Shown here one piece after another: positions 18,938 through 28,267 of a stretch of 64,000 bases of DNA. This DNA comes from JAMQKA01 sp043951865 (GTDB taxonomy: Bacteria; Bacteroidota; Rhodothermia; Balneolales; Balneolaceae): the NCBI RefSeq assembly GCF_043951865.1, contig NZ_JBINJF010000012.1, positions 62,001-126,000 of the forward strand, given 5' to 3'. The notes below the pieces were generated by a model that did not search any database, was not told the DNA's origin, and saw only the letters and a program-made list of their open reading frames with translations. The position numbers and the translations under genes were made by a program. Numbering within the stretch: the first letter of the stretch is position 1; each line of letters starts with the position of its first letter.

Positions 18938-20125
18938 ATGAAATTTGTAATATTTAAACATTTCGAACATTTAAAGAAGTATACTTTAACAACCGCCCTA
19001 TGCATATTAATTTCAATGATTGGATGTACGGGAAAAGAAACCATTCAGAAGAATATAAGACATGTAAAAGTTTATTATGAAGAAGGACGGTTTGCCGGAT
19101 GGCCGGCAAACCATGGTATCTGGATTTGGGAGGATGAGATATTAGTTGGTTTTGTTGAAGCCAGTCATAAAAAAAGGGAAGGTCACACCTATGAACGAAG
19201 TACTGCAAGAGACAAATACGCAAGAAGTTTAGATGGCGGTCAAAGCTGGTCTATAGAAGATGCATACGAGCATGGACAAACCGGATGGCGGTATAATAAT
19301 CAGTTGAGTGATGATAAATCGGAACCAACTACGGAGCTTACTAAACCCATTAATTTCAATAATCCTGATTTAGCTTTGACTTTCCTTAGACAAACTAATC
19401 ACACAGGACCATCCCACTTTTATTATTCATATGACAGAGGAAAAGTATGGAACGGACCTTTCAAATTGCAAAATTTTGGGACAGAAGGTGTTGCTACCCG
19501 CACTGATTATTTAATTGATGGCCAAAATGAACTAACAGCTTTTTTAACTGCCGCGAAAAGCAACGGCGAAGAGGGAAGGGTGCTATCAGTACGCACCACA
19601 GACGGAGGCAAAAGTTGGGAAAGAGTAAGTTGGATGGGTGATGAACCCGAAGGTTTTGAAATAATGCCCTCATCCGTTCGGATATCGCCTTCTGAAATTC
19701 TTACTGTCGTTCGGCACCGGACAGGTGAAGGGCATGACAAGTTAACAAGTTACTTATCCACAGATAATGCAAAAACGTGGCAAAAACTGGATGATCCCGT
19801 TAAGAACACCGGTTCTGGAGGCTCTCCACCGGCCTTGCTTAAGCTAGATGACGATTCACTTGCGTTGGCATATATTGTCCGTAAAAATGAAGGTGATGGA
19901 TCGCGGGTTTGTATGAAATTTAGTACAGATGATGGTTATACATGGAGTGATGAAATAGTACTAAGAGAAGACGGTGCTACGGGAGATGTAGGTTACCCCC
20001 GCATGGTACAACGACCTGATGATAAGCTAGTATTGGTGTATTACTGGAATAATGCTCTAAAAAAAGATGCTCCCCCTTATCGGTATATTGCAGCTACGAT
20101 ATTTGATCCAGAAGATTTGAGGTAA
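18938..20125 (+). CDS. BNR/Asp-box sialidase-family lipoprotein
   Basis: A 395-residue propeller enzyme of the exo-sialidase superfamily. The lipobox is SMIGC (Cys29), so it is probably anchored to a membrane. Asp-box repeats include SLDGGQSWS, TTDGGKSWE, STDNAKTWQ and STDDGYTWS, spaced as in six-bladed sialidase folds. It is not close to the COG4692-like proteins: it lacks the CHAS and SSTENDGW motifs. It follows the second sulfatase by 47 bases. The sugar cleaved cannot be told from sequence; sialic acid, rhamnose and uronic sugars are all known for related propellers. Confidence 0.8.
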   Translation: MKFVIFKHFEHLKKYTLTTALCILISMIGCTGKETIQKNIRHVKVYYEEGRFAGWPANHGIWIWEDEILVGFVEASHKKREGHTYERSTARDKYARSLDGGQSWSIEDAYEHGQTGWRYNNQLSDDKSEPTTELTKPINFNNPDLALTFLRQTNHTGPSHFYYSYDRGKVWNGPFKLQNFGTEGVATRTDYLIDGQNELTAFLTAAKSNGEEGRVLSVRTTDGGKSWERVSWMGDEPEGFEIMPSSVRISPSEILTVVRHRTGEGHDKLTSYLSTDNAKTWQKLDDPVKNTGSGGSPPALLKLDDDSLALAYIVRKNEGDGSRVCMKFSTDDGYTWSDEIVLREDGATGDVGYPRMVQRPDDKLVLVYYWNNALKKDAPPYRYIAATIFDPEDLR

Positions 20126-20222
20126 GTCTCATCTATTCGAACTGGTATCAATCCTTGCCCATAATATTGATTTTGTATAATGCTCACAATCGTTCAAATG
20201 TATTTATAATAAAGGGATTGTA

Positions 20223-21692
20223 TTGATAACTTTTAAAAAAATACGGGTTTTATCCTTAATACTATTAGGTTTGTTGTTTTCTGCTAATTTGGTTACTTGC
20301 AAATCCTTTTCTACAACTGGTGATACAATTTCCTCCCAAAAACCTAATGTAATTTTCATTTTAGCTGATGACTTAGGTTATGGTGACTTGGGTGTATATG
20401 GACAAGATATTATTGATACTCCATTTATAGATCGTATGGCTAAGGAGGGTATGAAATTCACCGCTCATTATGCGGGTTCTACAGTGTGTGCTCCCTCCCG
20501 CTCGGCGCTGCTGACCGGCACCCACACGGGTCATACTTCGGTTCGGGCCAACGACCGCAGCCAACCCCTGTTGCTGGAGGATGAGGATGTGACGGTTGCT
20601 GATATTTTTAAAAAAGCAGGCTACCGAACAGGACTGGTTGGCAAGTGGGGCGTCGGACATCCACCCCCGCATAATGATCCGGCCCGCAATGGATTCGACT
20701 ATTTTTTCGGGTACCTCAATATGTGGCATGCCCACAATTTTTACCCGGAGTTTCTCTATAAAAACGGAAGTAAGGTTTGGCTCGATAACCGCCTTCGTCG
20801 CCCGCAAGGGACCAATCCGTGGGCTCATATGCCGGAAGGGACAGGTGTGGCCGAACAAACCGTGCAGTTTGCTCCTGACCTGATTGAGCAGGAAAGCCTG
20901 TCATTTATCGAGCGTAACAGTGAGCGCCCCTTCTTTCTGTTTATCTCTCTGAACCTGCCGCACGCCAATAACGAGAACACCGAGAATGGATTGCGGGCGT
21001 CTGACTACGGCCCGTTTGCCGAAAAAGACTGGCCGGAACAAGAGAAGGGATTTGCACGGTTTGTAACCGATATTGACCATACGGTGGGCAAGGTGCTGCA
21101 AAAGCTGGAATCCCTGGGCCTTGACCGGCAGACGCTCGTCATCTTTACCAGCGACAACGGTCCACATGCGGAGGGGGGACACGATCCGGATTTCTTCGAC
21201 AGTAATGGGGCAATGCGCGGTATAAAACGAGATCTGTACGAGGGAGGTATCCGGGTGCCGATGATCGTTCGCTGGCCTGGTAAGGTGCCGGCCGGGACAA
21301 CCAGTGACCATATATCGGCGTTCTGGGATGTTCTGCCAACGGTAAGCGACCTGACAGGGATACCGGCCCCCGAAGGCATCGACGGTATTTCTTTCTTGCC
21401 GACGTTGCTTGGACACCCGGGCGACCAGCAGCAACACAAGTATCTGTATTGGGAGTTCTACGAGGACGGCGGCGAGCAGGCGGTCCGGCAGGGCAAGTGG
21501 AAGGCAGTGCGACGGCAGGTGCGATCCCGCTCCCCACTACAGGTGGAGCTGTACGATCTGAGCCGGGACCCCTCGGAACAACATGATATCGCCGATGAGC
21601 ATCCCGAAAAAGCACGGGAGTTGCTTAGGCTAATGCAGCAGGCGCACAAATCATACGAACCAATACCACTTAATAGTGTCGACAAAGAATAG
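20223..21692 (+). CDS. Secreted type I sulfatase (third), mosaic composition
   Basis: A 489-residue S1-type sulfatase. It starts at a TTG (20223) after AAAGGG; no upstream ATG is in frame. The N-terminus is a lipoprotein-like or cleaved signal (LLFSANLVTCKS). Landmarks are NVIFILADDLGYGDLGVYG, the formylglycine motif CAPSR (Cys89) with SALLTGT, GYRTGLVGKWGVG, IFTSDNGPHAEG and EGGIRVPMIVRWPG. The first 260 or so bases are AT-rich like the neighbouring genes. From about base 20485, at the codons of the active-site motif, the gene turns GC-rich and stays so to its end. This suggests a recombinant gene. The frame is intact, so it is probably functional. Confidence 0.92.
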   Translation: MITFKKIRVLSLILLGLLFSANLVTCKSFSTTGDTISSQKPNVIFILADDLGYGDLGVYGQDIIDTPFIDRMAKEGMKFTAHYAGSTVCAPSRSALLTGTHTGHTSVRANDRSQPLLLEDEDVTVADIFKKAGYRTGLVGKWGVGHPPPHNDPARNGFDYFFGYLNMWHAHNFYPEFLYKNGSKVWLDNRLRRPQGTNPWAHMPEGTGVAEQTVQFAPDLIEQESLSFIERNSERPFFLFISLNLPHANNENTENGLRASDYGPFAEKDWPEQEKGFARFVTDIDHTVGKVLQKLESLGLDRQTLVIFTSDNGPHAEGGHDPDFFDSNGAMRGIKRDLYEGGIRVPMIVRWPGKVPAGTTSDHISAFWDVLPTVSDLTGIPAPEGIDGISFLPTLLGHPGDQQQHKYLYWEFYEDGGEQAVRQGKWKAVRRQVRSRSPLQVELYDLSRDPSEQHDIADEHPEKARELLRLMQQAHKSYEPIPLNSVDKE

Positions 21693-21717
21693 TGATCATG
21701 ATATTAAATACGAAACT

Positions 21718-22773
21718 ATGATTAAGCAAATAATTGTAATAACATATACGATGTTTCTTCTGTTCTGTACAAGGGCTTCGTCTAAGCATCAGGCAATTCA
21801 GAATGAAGAATCCATTTTTTAAAAAGCCCCGTTCGATGAGTGCCATGCCTCTAGGATAGAAGCAACCCCTAAAGGGTTGGTGGCAGCCTGGTTTGGAGGG
21901 TCAGAGGAAGGTGACAAAGATGTTGAAATCTGGATGAGCCGTAAGTCAGGAAAATAAGAGAAATGGACGGAGCCGGTTTCCGTAGCCGATGGAGTGCAGC
22001 ATAGGGACAAACACTACCCAACATGGAATCCGGTATTGTTCCAGATACCTAATGGCAAATTATTGTTGTTTTACAAAGTTGGTCCTAATCCCAGGCAGTG
22101 GTGGGATAAACTAATAACGTCTGATGATTATGGAAAAACATGGTCCAGAGGACGCCGATTGCCGGAAGATATTTTGGGCCAAGTCAAAAATAAGCCGATA
22201 ATGACCGAGGATGGTCGGTTAATTAGTCCCTCTAACACAGAGAATGATGGATGGCGTATCCATTTTGAGATTTCCAGAGATACGGGTAAAACATGGCAGT
22301 TGGTAGGACCTATTAATAATGCCGAGAAATACGACGTCATCCAGCCCAGTATCCTACAGCATGGTGGAGACACCCTGCAGATTTTGGCAAGGAGTAAAAA
22401 TAACAGGATTATGACCTCATGGTCATATGATGATGGGTATACTTGGAGTAGCCTGAAACCCACGGAATTACCCAATCCCAATTCAGGAACTGATGCAGTT
22501 ACACTGGAGAGTGGCCTTCACCTGTTGGTATATAATCATTCAGAGAAAGAAAAGGATGAATGGGGAGGCCCACGGACCCCGTTGAATGTGGCTGTGTCAG
22601 AAGATGGAAAGGAATGGCATAACATTATTACCCTGGAAGACCAGACCGGAGAATACTTATATCCGGCCGTGATTCAATCGGGGGACGGAATAGTCCATAT
22701 AACTTATACTTGGAAAAGGGAGCGGATAAAACACGTAGTGCTGGATCCTACTAAAATTGATTACAATAATTAG
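21718..22773 (+). pseudogene. COG4692-like sialidase pseudogene with two in-frame stops
   Basis: An ATG at 21718 starts a signal-peptide frame (MIKQIIVITYTMFLLFC). The same frame runs to 22773 but is broken by TAA at 21820-21822 and TAA at 21955-21957. Between and after the stops it keeps strong similarity to the protein at 16410-17465: KAPFDECHASRIEA, LVAAWFGGSEEG, YPTWNPVLFQIPNGKLLLFY and LISPSNTENDGWRIHFE. No frameshift separates the parts, so these are simple nonsense changes. A GTG at 21994 could start a shortened product without signal peptide, which is unlikely to be useful. It follows the third sulfatase by 25 bases. Confidence 0.85.
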
Positions 22774-23636
22774 TTTGCTAATACCGTCTTCGATTTCTTC
22801 CTAAACTCACTGGGAGTCATATCTTTCAGCTCTTTAAACTGGGTGTTAAAATGAGCCAGGGTATTGTATCCGGATTCGAAGCAGATTTCGGTTATCGTTT
22901 TATTGGTTACACTTAGTAATTTGCAGGCATATCCTATGCGTACCTCCTTTAAAAATTCAAAGAGAGTCTGTCCTGTTTTGTTTTTAAAATATCTGCAAAG
23001 AGAACCCGGGGTAATATTGACAAGCTCTGCAACTTCTTCCAGTGATATATCATGCTGAAAATTCTTAAATACGTATTCATAAATTTTGTTGACTTTCTGG
23101 AAGTCCGACTGGTTAGCTTGTTTAATATAACCCGGTGTGGAAAGGTACTCATAGTCCTCAATTTCCAGTAGTATGTTGAATACTTTTAACAGTGCTATAA
23201 GGTTATTTAATCCCTCCAATTGCAGCATCTCCTCCATGAGTTCCCGGACTCTTATAATTTGGGAACCTTTGAAATGTAATCCCTGAGCTGCTTTATTCAA
23301 CATCTCTCGAATGGGTTCAAGTTCGGGGACATGTGTAAAGACGGAGTCTAATAAATTCTCCTGAAAGTGAATTACTATACATTTTGGACTCTTGTCATTG
23401 TAGGTCCCTTTTACTTCCCAGCAATGTGGTAGATTGGCCCCCATAAGTACCAGATCTCCCGGATGGAAACTGGAAATATTATCTCCAACGTATCTTCGTC
23501 CCCATCCTCGTTTGATGAAATTTAACTCACAATTACAATGTGTATGAACTTTTGAAGTATGTGATCCCAAATCATGTTCTGTTATTTGGAATGACTTTTT
23601 TTCAGGTACAAGTATTCTTTCAACGAGAAAGTCCAT
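22770..23636 (-). CDS. AraC-family transcriptional regulator with cupin sensor domain
   Basis: A 288-residue regulator. The N-terminal cupin part has the H-x-H-x-N-C-E-L pattern (VHTHCNCELNFI) and PGDLVLMGANLPHCW, typical of sugar-sensing AraC proteins. The C-terminal two-helix-turn-helix domain holds ISLEEVAELVNITPGSLCRY and ITEICFESGYNTLAHFNTQF, ending in MTPSEFRKK. Its stop overlaps the end of the convergent pseudogene by 4 bases. It is divergent from the symporter gene at 24040 and probably controls the symporter, aldolase, kinase and isomerase genes. The inducer is unknown. Confidence 0.93.
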   Translation of the reverse strand: MDFLVERILVPEKKSFQITEHDLGSHTSKVHTHCNCELNFIKRGWGRRYVGDNISSFHPGDLVLMGANLPHCWEVKGTYNDKSPKCIVIHFQENLLDSVFTHVPELEPIREMLNKAAQGLHFKGSQIIRVRELMEEMLQLEGLNNLIALLKVFNILLEIEDYEYLSTPGYIKQANQSDFQKVNKIYEYVFKNFQHDISLEEVAELVNITPGSLCRYFKNKTGQTLFEFLKEVRIGYACKLLSVTNKTITEICFESGYNTLAHFNTQFKELKDMTPSEFRKKSKTVLAN

Positions 23637-24039
23637 AGCAGTGAGGTTTTAATTTAAGGAGAGCATTAAATTCAAGAGAATGATAATATACTTTAAGTTT
23701 TAGTTAAAATTGATTAAAAATTAATTATTTAACCCTATTTATTATAATAAAATTAACATATAAATAAAATTTACGTGATCAATTTAATTAGGTAAGTATT
23801 GACATTTTGGCTAGTGGGATACTCCCAATAATAGATTGTTACGATCTGATTTGTTACTTATATCATTTAGTGAAAATAGTTTAACCATTAGAGAATTTCC
23901 GCGTGGTTTTTCCCCTGTATGATTGTGTAATTAACTACGGATTTGTCAGAGAATCGTACGGAGTAACAATTATAAGTACATAATCCAATTTTATTAAAAT
24001 GAGTACGCTAATCGGTTGTTTAATTTTAGCTAAGCAAAT
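23637..24039. promoter_or_regulatory. Divergent regulatory region between araC-type and symporter genes
   Basis: About 400 very AT-rich bases lying between genes read outward in both directions, so promoters for both must be here. I could not pick a reliable TTG/TAnnTTTG pair or a clear AraC binding repeat. No gene was seen. Confidence 0.5.
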
Positions 24040-25518
24040 ATGACAACCATAGATGTAGTTATATTTTTTGGCTATTTAATCGGGATCACCATTTTCGGCA
24101 GTTCTTTTTATAGGAAAAATAAAACCTCATCTGCTTTTACCCTGGGAGACAATCAGATCCCGGGTTGGGTGATCGGGATGTCAATATTTGCGACCTTTGT
24201 CAGCAGTATCAGTTATCTTGCCCTGCCGGGTGAAGCCTATATGTCCAACTGGAATGCGTTTGTCTTTAGCCTCTCCATACCTATCGCCATCGTGGTTGCA
24301 CTATATTTTTTTGTGCCGCATTATCGTAAAATTAACAGCCCATCGGCCTATACCTATATGGAGAACCGATTCGGTTCCTGGGCCAGGATCTATGTATCTA
24401 CCTGTTACCTGCTCACACAGTTAATGCGAATCGGGGTGATTTTGTACCTGTTAGCACTAGCTATCCATGCCATTTTTGGGTGGGATATTGCCACTATTAT
24501 TATAGTAACGGGACTTACAGTCATAATCTATTCAGTACTTGGGGGAATTCAGGCCGTAGTATGGACCGATGCAATACAGGGCATCATTCTCATAGCAGGA
24601 GCGCTCTTTTGTATCGGCTATATCCTGGTGTATTTGCCGGGTGGCCCGGAGCAGCTATTCGCGGTGGCAATGGAGCACGATAAATTCAGCCTGGGGAGTT
24701 TCGATCTGAATGTATTTGAGTCCACGTTCTGGGTGGTCCTGATCTATGGCACGTTTATTAACCTGCAGAATTATGGGATTGATCAAAACTATGTTCAGCG
24801 ATATGTAGCTGCGCGGAACGATGAAGAGGCCCGTCGTTCTGTACTGTATGGCGGACTTCTTTACATACCTGTTTCTGCATTTTTCCTGTTTATCGGTACA
24901 GCGCTGTACACATTTTATTCTACTTCTGCAGGGCAAATACCTGCCGATTTGATGGAAGCCAGCCGGAGTGATCGGATATTTCCCTATTTCATTGTCCATG
25001 AACTTCCTGCCGGTATCACTGGGCTTCTTATCGCCTCTATTTTTGCGGCGGGAATGAGCACGATTTCAACCAGCCTGAACAGTTCGGCAACCGTATTCCT
25101 TACTGACTACTATGAGCGCTTCTTTAAGCGTGAGGCTACCGACAAAGATTCAATGCAGGTACTGTATATCTCCTCACTGTTGGTGGGAACCGTTGGAATA
25201 GGAATAGGACTTTCTTTGATCAATGTCACGAGTGCCCTGGATGCCTGGTGGAAACTATCTTCAATATTTAGCGGGGGTATGCTCGGATTATTTCTGCTGG
25301 GCATATTCACCCGCAAAAAGAATGTAAAAGGCGCCATAACGGGGGTAATAGCAGGTATACTGGTGATAATGTGGCTGAGCCTCTCCAAATTGTTTCAACT
25401 TGAGGAAACACTGGGTTATCAAATTCATTCATATTTAACCATTGTTCTTGGCACCACCGTAATTTTTTTGGTTGGATTTTTAATGTCTTTAATGAGAAGT
25501 AACTCCACGTCTTCTTAA
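24040..25518 (+). CDS. Sodium/solute symporter (SSS family)
   Basis: A 492-residue inner-membrane transporter with about 13 hydrophobic segments. The family signature region is visible (GMSIFATFVSSISYLALPGE near residue 47), as are YTYMENRFGSWARIYVS, VVWTDAIQGIILIAGAL and GMSTISTSLNSSATVFLTDY. It couples sodium entry to uptake of a small solute, here most likely the monosaccharide released by the upstream sulfatases and propeller enzymes. Its position before an aldolase, kinase and isomerase suggests the substrate is the sugar or sugar acid they metabolise. Related proteins move sialic acid or glucose; the substrate cannot be chosen from sequence alone. Confidence 0.92.
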   Translation: MTTIDVVIFFGYLIGITIFGSSFYRKNKTSSAFTLGDNQIPGWVIGMSIFATFVSSISYLALPGEAYMSNWNAFVFSLSIPIAIVVALYFFVPHYRKINSPSAYTYMENRFGSWARIYVSTCYLLTQLMRIGVILYLLALAIHAIFGWDIATIIIVTGLTVIIYSVLGGIQAVVWTDAIQGIILIAGALFCIGYILVYLPGGPEQLFAVAMEHDKFSLGSFDLNVFESTFWVVLIYGTFINLQNYGIDQNYVQRYVAARNDEEARRSVLYGGLLYIPVSAFFLFIGTALYTFYSTSAGQIPADLMEASRSDRIFPYFIVHELPAGITGLLIASIFAAGMSTISTSLNSSATVFLTDYYERFFKREATDKDSMQVLYISSLLVGTVGIGIGLSLINVTSALDAWWKLSSIFSGGMLGLFLLGIFTRKKNVKGAITGVIAGILVIMWLSLSKLFQLEETLGYQIHSYLTIVLGTTVIFLVGFLMSLMRSNSTSS

Positions 25519-25597
25519 ATAATGACAAAGTCAGTTCCTGTATGTTTAATTTGTCATCTACAACAATTATAACTTAATAACAATATTTCAATTTAAT

Positions 25598-26530
25598 ATG
25601 TATAGTATTGAAGGAATAGTCCCCCCAATGATTACTCCACTTCTAAATGAAGATGCATTGGACCATAAAGGAATAGAGAAGTTGGTAGATCATCTCATTT
25701 CCGGAGGAGTAAATGGTTTGTTTCTTCTGGGGACTACAGGTGAGAGCCCAAGTTTGACGCAATCATTGCGCTTTGAATTATTAGAGACTGCTTGTAACAG
25801 GGTAAATGGCCGTATCCCTGTTTTAGTAGGACTCATGGATACTTCTTACAAGGAGTCCGTTGATGTGGCAGAAAAAGCAAAGGAATTAGGCGTAAAAGCA
25901 GTGGTACTGGCCCCTCCAAGTTTTTATAAAATAAATCAGGAGGAGCTGTACAATCTGGTTGTTAATATGCTTGATGATATTTCCTTACCAATGTATTTGT
26001 ACAATAATCCTGGTGTTACGCAAGCCTCTTTTGACTTGGAAACGGTGGGTAAACTGTTAACAAGAGAGGAAATCCTGGGAATTAAGGACAGCTCGGGAGA
26101 TATGAAATACTACCAGCAATTGATGGAGTACACGCAGGATTCAAATACTGCTTTGTATATGGGACCGGAAGAATTATTAATGGAGTCACTGCTTTTGGGC
26201 GGTAACGGAGGAATTCCAGGGGGAGCTAATATTTTTCCAGAATTATATGTCAACATGTATAAATCTGCATCATCTGGAGATTTGAAAAGGGCACTGGTAT
26301 TACAGCGAGAGATTATGAAAATAAGCAAAGTTGTATATAGCGGAGCTGGTTATGGAGCCGGTAATGTGATTAATGGTATTAAATGTGCGCTCAAAAGCCT
26401 GGATATTTGTAATGATTATGTTGCCAAACCTCTAAGTCAAGTTGATGCTGAGAAGGCAGAAAAAATCGAGAATTTAGTTGGTACTATACTGACAACTGTG
26501 GAAGATTTGGAAACTGAGGTCGAAAAATAA
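25598..26530 (+). CDS. DapA/NanA-family aldolase (class I, Schiff base)
   Basis: A 310-residue TIM-barrel lyase. Catalytic elements are GTTGES (45-50), the Tyr in MYLYNNPG (Tyr135) and the Schiff-base Lys in GIKDSSGD (Lys163). The family includes dihydrodipicolinate synthase, N-acetylneuraminate lyase and keto-deoxy sugar acid aldolases. The catabolic setting, between a sugar symporter and an FGGY kinase, argues against lysine synthesis. Sialic acid lyase or a 2-keto-3-deoxy sugar acid aldolase would fit the sialidase-like enzymes. The exact substrate is unresolved. It starts 79 bases after the symporter gene and ends 18 bases before the kinase. Confidence 0.88.
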   Translation: MYSIEGIVPPMITPLLNEDALDHKGIEKLVDHLISGGVNGLFLLGTTGESPSLTQSLRFELLETACNRVNGRIPVLVGLMDTSYKESVDVAEKAKELGVKAVVLAPPSFYKINQEELYNLVVNMLDDISLPMYLYNNPGVTQASFDLETVGKLLTREEILGIKDSSGDMKYYQQLMEYTQDSNTALYMGPEELLMESLLLGGNGGIPGGANIFPELYVNMYKSASSGDLKRALVLQREIMKISKVVYSGAGYGAGNVINGIKCALKSLDICNDYVAKPLSQVDAEKAEKIENLVGTILTTVEDLETEVEK

Positions 26531-26548
26531 ATTAACCCACCTAATAAA

Positions 26549-28240
26549 ATGTCTGATTCATATTTCATAGGCTGCGATGTTGGTACGGGGTCAGCAAGGA
26601 TTGGCATTTTTAATCAGATGGGAAAAATGGTAGCTATGCATTCTCATCCGATTAAGATGTGGCGTCCCAGAGCAGACTTTGTTGAGCAGTCTTCCGATGA
26701 TATATGGGATGCCTGTTGTAGGTCAATAAAGGAGGTGCTTAATAAAAGCGATATCAGACCCAAACAGGTAAAGGGTGTAGGCTTCGATGCGACTTGCTCA
26801 TTAGTGGCTTTAGGAGAATATGACAAACCAATACCGGTAAGCCCAGATGGACCGGATCATCAAAATGTAATGGTGTGGATGGATCACAGGGCAAGTAAAG
26901 AAGCTGATGAGATTAATAATACCAATCAAGAAGTACTCCGCTATGTGGGTGGGACCATCAGTCCGGAAATGGAAACCCCTAAGCTACTGTGGTTAAAAAG
27001 GAATAATCCGGATACCTGGAGTAAGGCAACCAGATTTTTTGACTTGGCTGACTATTTGGTGTATAGAGCTACCGGAACTGATGTAAGATCGGTATGTACG
27101 ACGACGTGCAAATGGACCTATCTGGCTCATGAAGACCCGGTTTCAGAGGACAATGTAGGCAGGTGGGACAATAGCTATTTCAGGGAAATAGGGCTGGAAG
27201 ATTTGACAGATGAAGAATATGACAGAATTGGGAGAATAGTTAAACCTGTAGGTGATTCTGTTGGTAACGGTCTTACCGAAGAGTCAGCCTTGCAAATGGG
27301 CCTGCGACCAACTACGTCCGTAGGAGTTTCCATTATAGACGCCCATGCAGGCGGGTTGGGACTTTTGGGAATGGAATTGGAGCAAGATGGACATGAAGGC
27401 AACAAACTGAAGTTGGAAGATCGTATTGCCTTGATCGGAGGTACCTCCAGCTGCCATATGGCTGTTTCTCAGGAACCTAAGTTCCTTGATGGTGTTTGGG
27501 GGCCTTATTATTCTGCTATGATACCGAAGATGTGGTTGAATGAGGGTGGACAATCTGCTACCGGGGCTTTAATAGATCATATCATTTTTTCATCGGATAA
27601 ATCGGAAACGTTAAAAGAGATTTCTGAGGAAGAGGATAAAACGGTTTATGAAGTACTTAATGAAAAGCTATATGAGTTAGCAGAAGAAAGGAACTTCGAT
27701 GATGTTGGAATGCTCACGAGGGACCTCCATGTGTTGCCCTATTTCCACGGAAACCGATCACCCAGAGCGGATCCTTCCCTGCTTGGCAGTATTTGTGGAT
27801 TGCGCTTGTCGAATACTATAGAAGACCTGGCACTTAAATATTTGGCCACCATCCAGGCCATAGCCTATGGTACCTGTCACATTATTGAGACTATGAATAA
27901 TAATGGGTATTCAATTGCGAAAATAATGGCCACAGGCGGGGGAACGAAAAATGACCTGTTTCTGAAAGAACATGCAGATATATGCAGATGTGATATTATA
28001 CTACCCAGGGAGAGAGAAGCGGTTTTGCTGGGCGGTGCTGTTTTGGGTTCTGTTGCCTCAGGACATTACACGTCTGTTACTAAAGCCATGGTGGAGATGA
28101 ATCATGCGGGAAGAAAAATCACTCCTGATAATAATGGCGTGCAAGCATATCACGATGCTAAATATGAGGTGTTCCTGAAGATGTATGATGACGAAATTTC
28201 TTATTTCAACATTATGGATCAGAAATTGCAGAAAGCATAA
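26549..28240 (+). CDS. FGGY-family carbohydrate kinase, ribulokinase-like
   Basis: A 563-residue sugar kinase. The N-terminal phosphate loop is FIGCDVGTGSARIGIFN; mid-protein elements include VKGVGFDATCSLVAL and VWMDHRASKEADEI; the C-terminal adenosine site is IMATGGGTKNDLFLKEHADI. Its length and the GFDATCSL motif resemble D-ribulokinase/YDR109C-type enzymes (about 540-570 residues) more than L-fuculokinase (about 480). With L-fucose isomerase next door it could phosphorylate L-fuculose, or D-ribulose formed from D-arabinose by the same isomerase. It is co-directional with the aldolase and isomerase genes at short spacing. Confidence 0.9.
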   Translation: MSDSYFIGCDVGTGSARIGIFNQMGKMVAMHSHPIKMWRPRADFVEQSSDDIWDACCRSIKEVLNKSDIRPKQVKGVGFDATCSLVALGEYDKPIPVSPDGPDHQNVMVWMDHRASKEADEINNTNQEVLRYVGGTISPEMETPKLLWLKRNNPDTWSKATRFFDLADYLVYRATGTDVRSVCTTTCKWTYLAHEDPVSEDNVGRWDNSYFREIGLEDLTDEEYDRIGRIVKPVGDSVGNGLTEESALQMGLRPTTSVGVSIIDAHAGGLGLLGMELEQDGHEGNKLKLEDRIALIGGTSSCHMAVSQEPKFLDGVWGPYYSAMIPKMWLNEGGQSATGALIDHIIFSSDKSETLKEISEEEDKTVYEVLNEKLYELAEERNFDDVGMLTRDLHVLPYFHGNRSPRADPSLLGSICGLRLSNTIEDLALKYLATIQAIAYGTCHIIETMNNNGYSIAKIMATGGGTKNDLFLKEHADICRCDIILPREREAVLLGGAVLGSVASGHYTSVTKAMVEMNHAGRKITPDNNGVQAYHDAKYEVFLKMYDDEISYFNIMDQKLQKA

Positions 28241-28267
28241 AGACAATTTAAAACAACGAGTTCAACT

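Noticed and set aside
21820..21957. Programmed stop-codon readthrough (recoding) in the propeller gene
   Set aside because: Both stops are TAA and no recoding structure or selenocysteine element is apparent; nonsense mutation is simpler.
25523..25556. Terminator after the symporter gene
   Set aside because: ATGACAAA and TTTGTCAT can pair, but the stem has only 8 A/T-rich pairs around a loop of about 18-20 bases and no T tail.
25598..26530. dapA for lysine biosynthesis
   Set aside because: The location inside a sugar transport and catabolism operon favours a catabolic aldolase.
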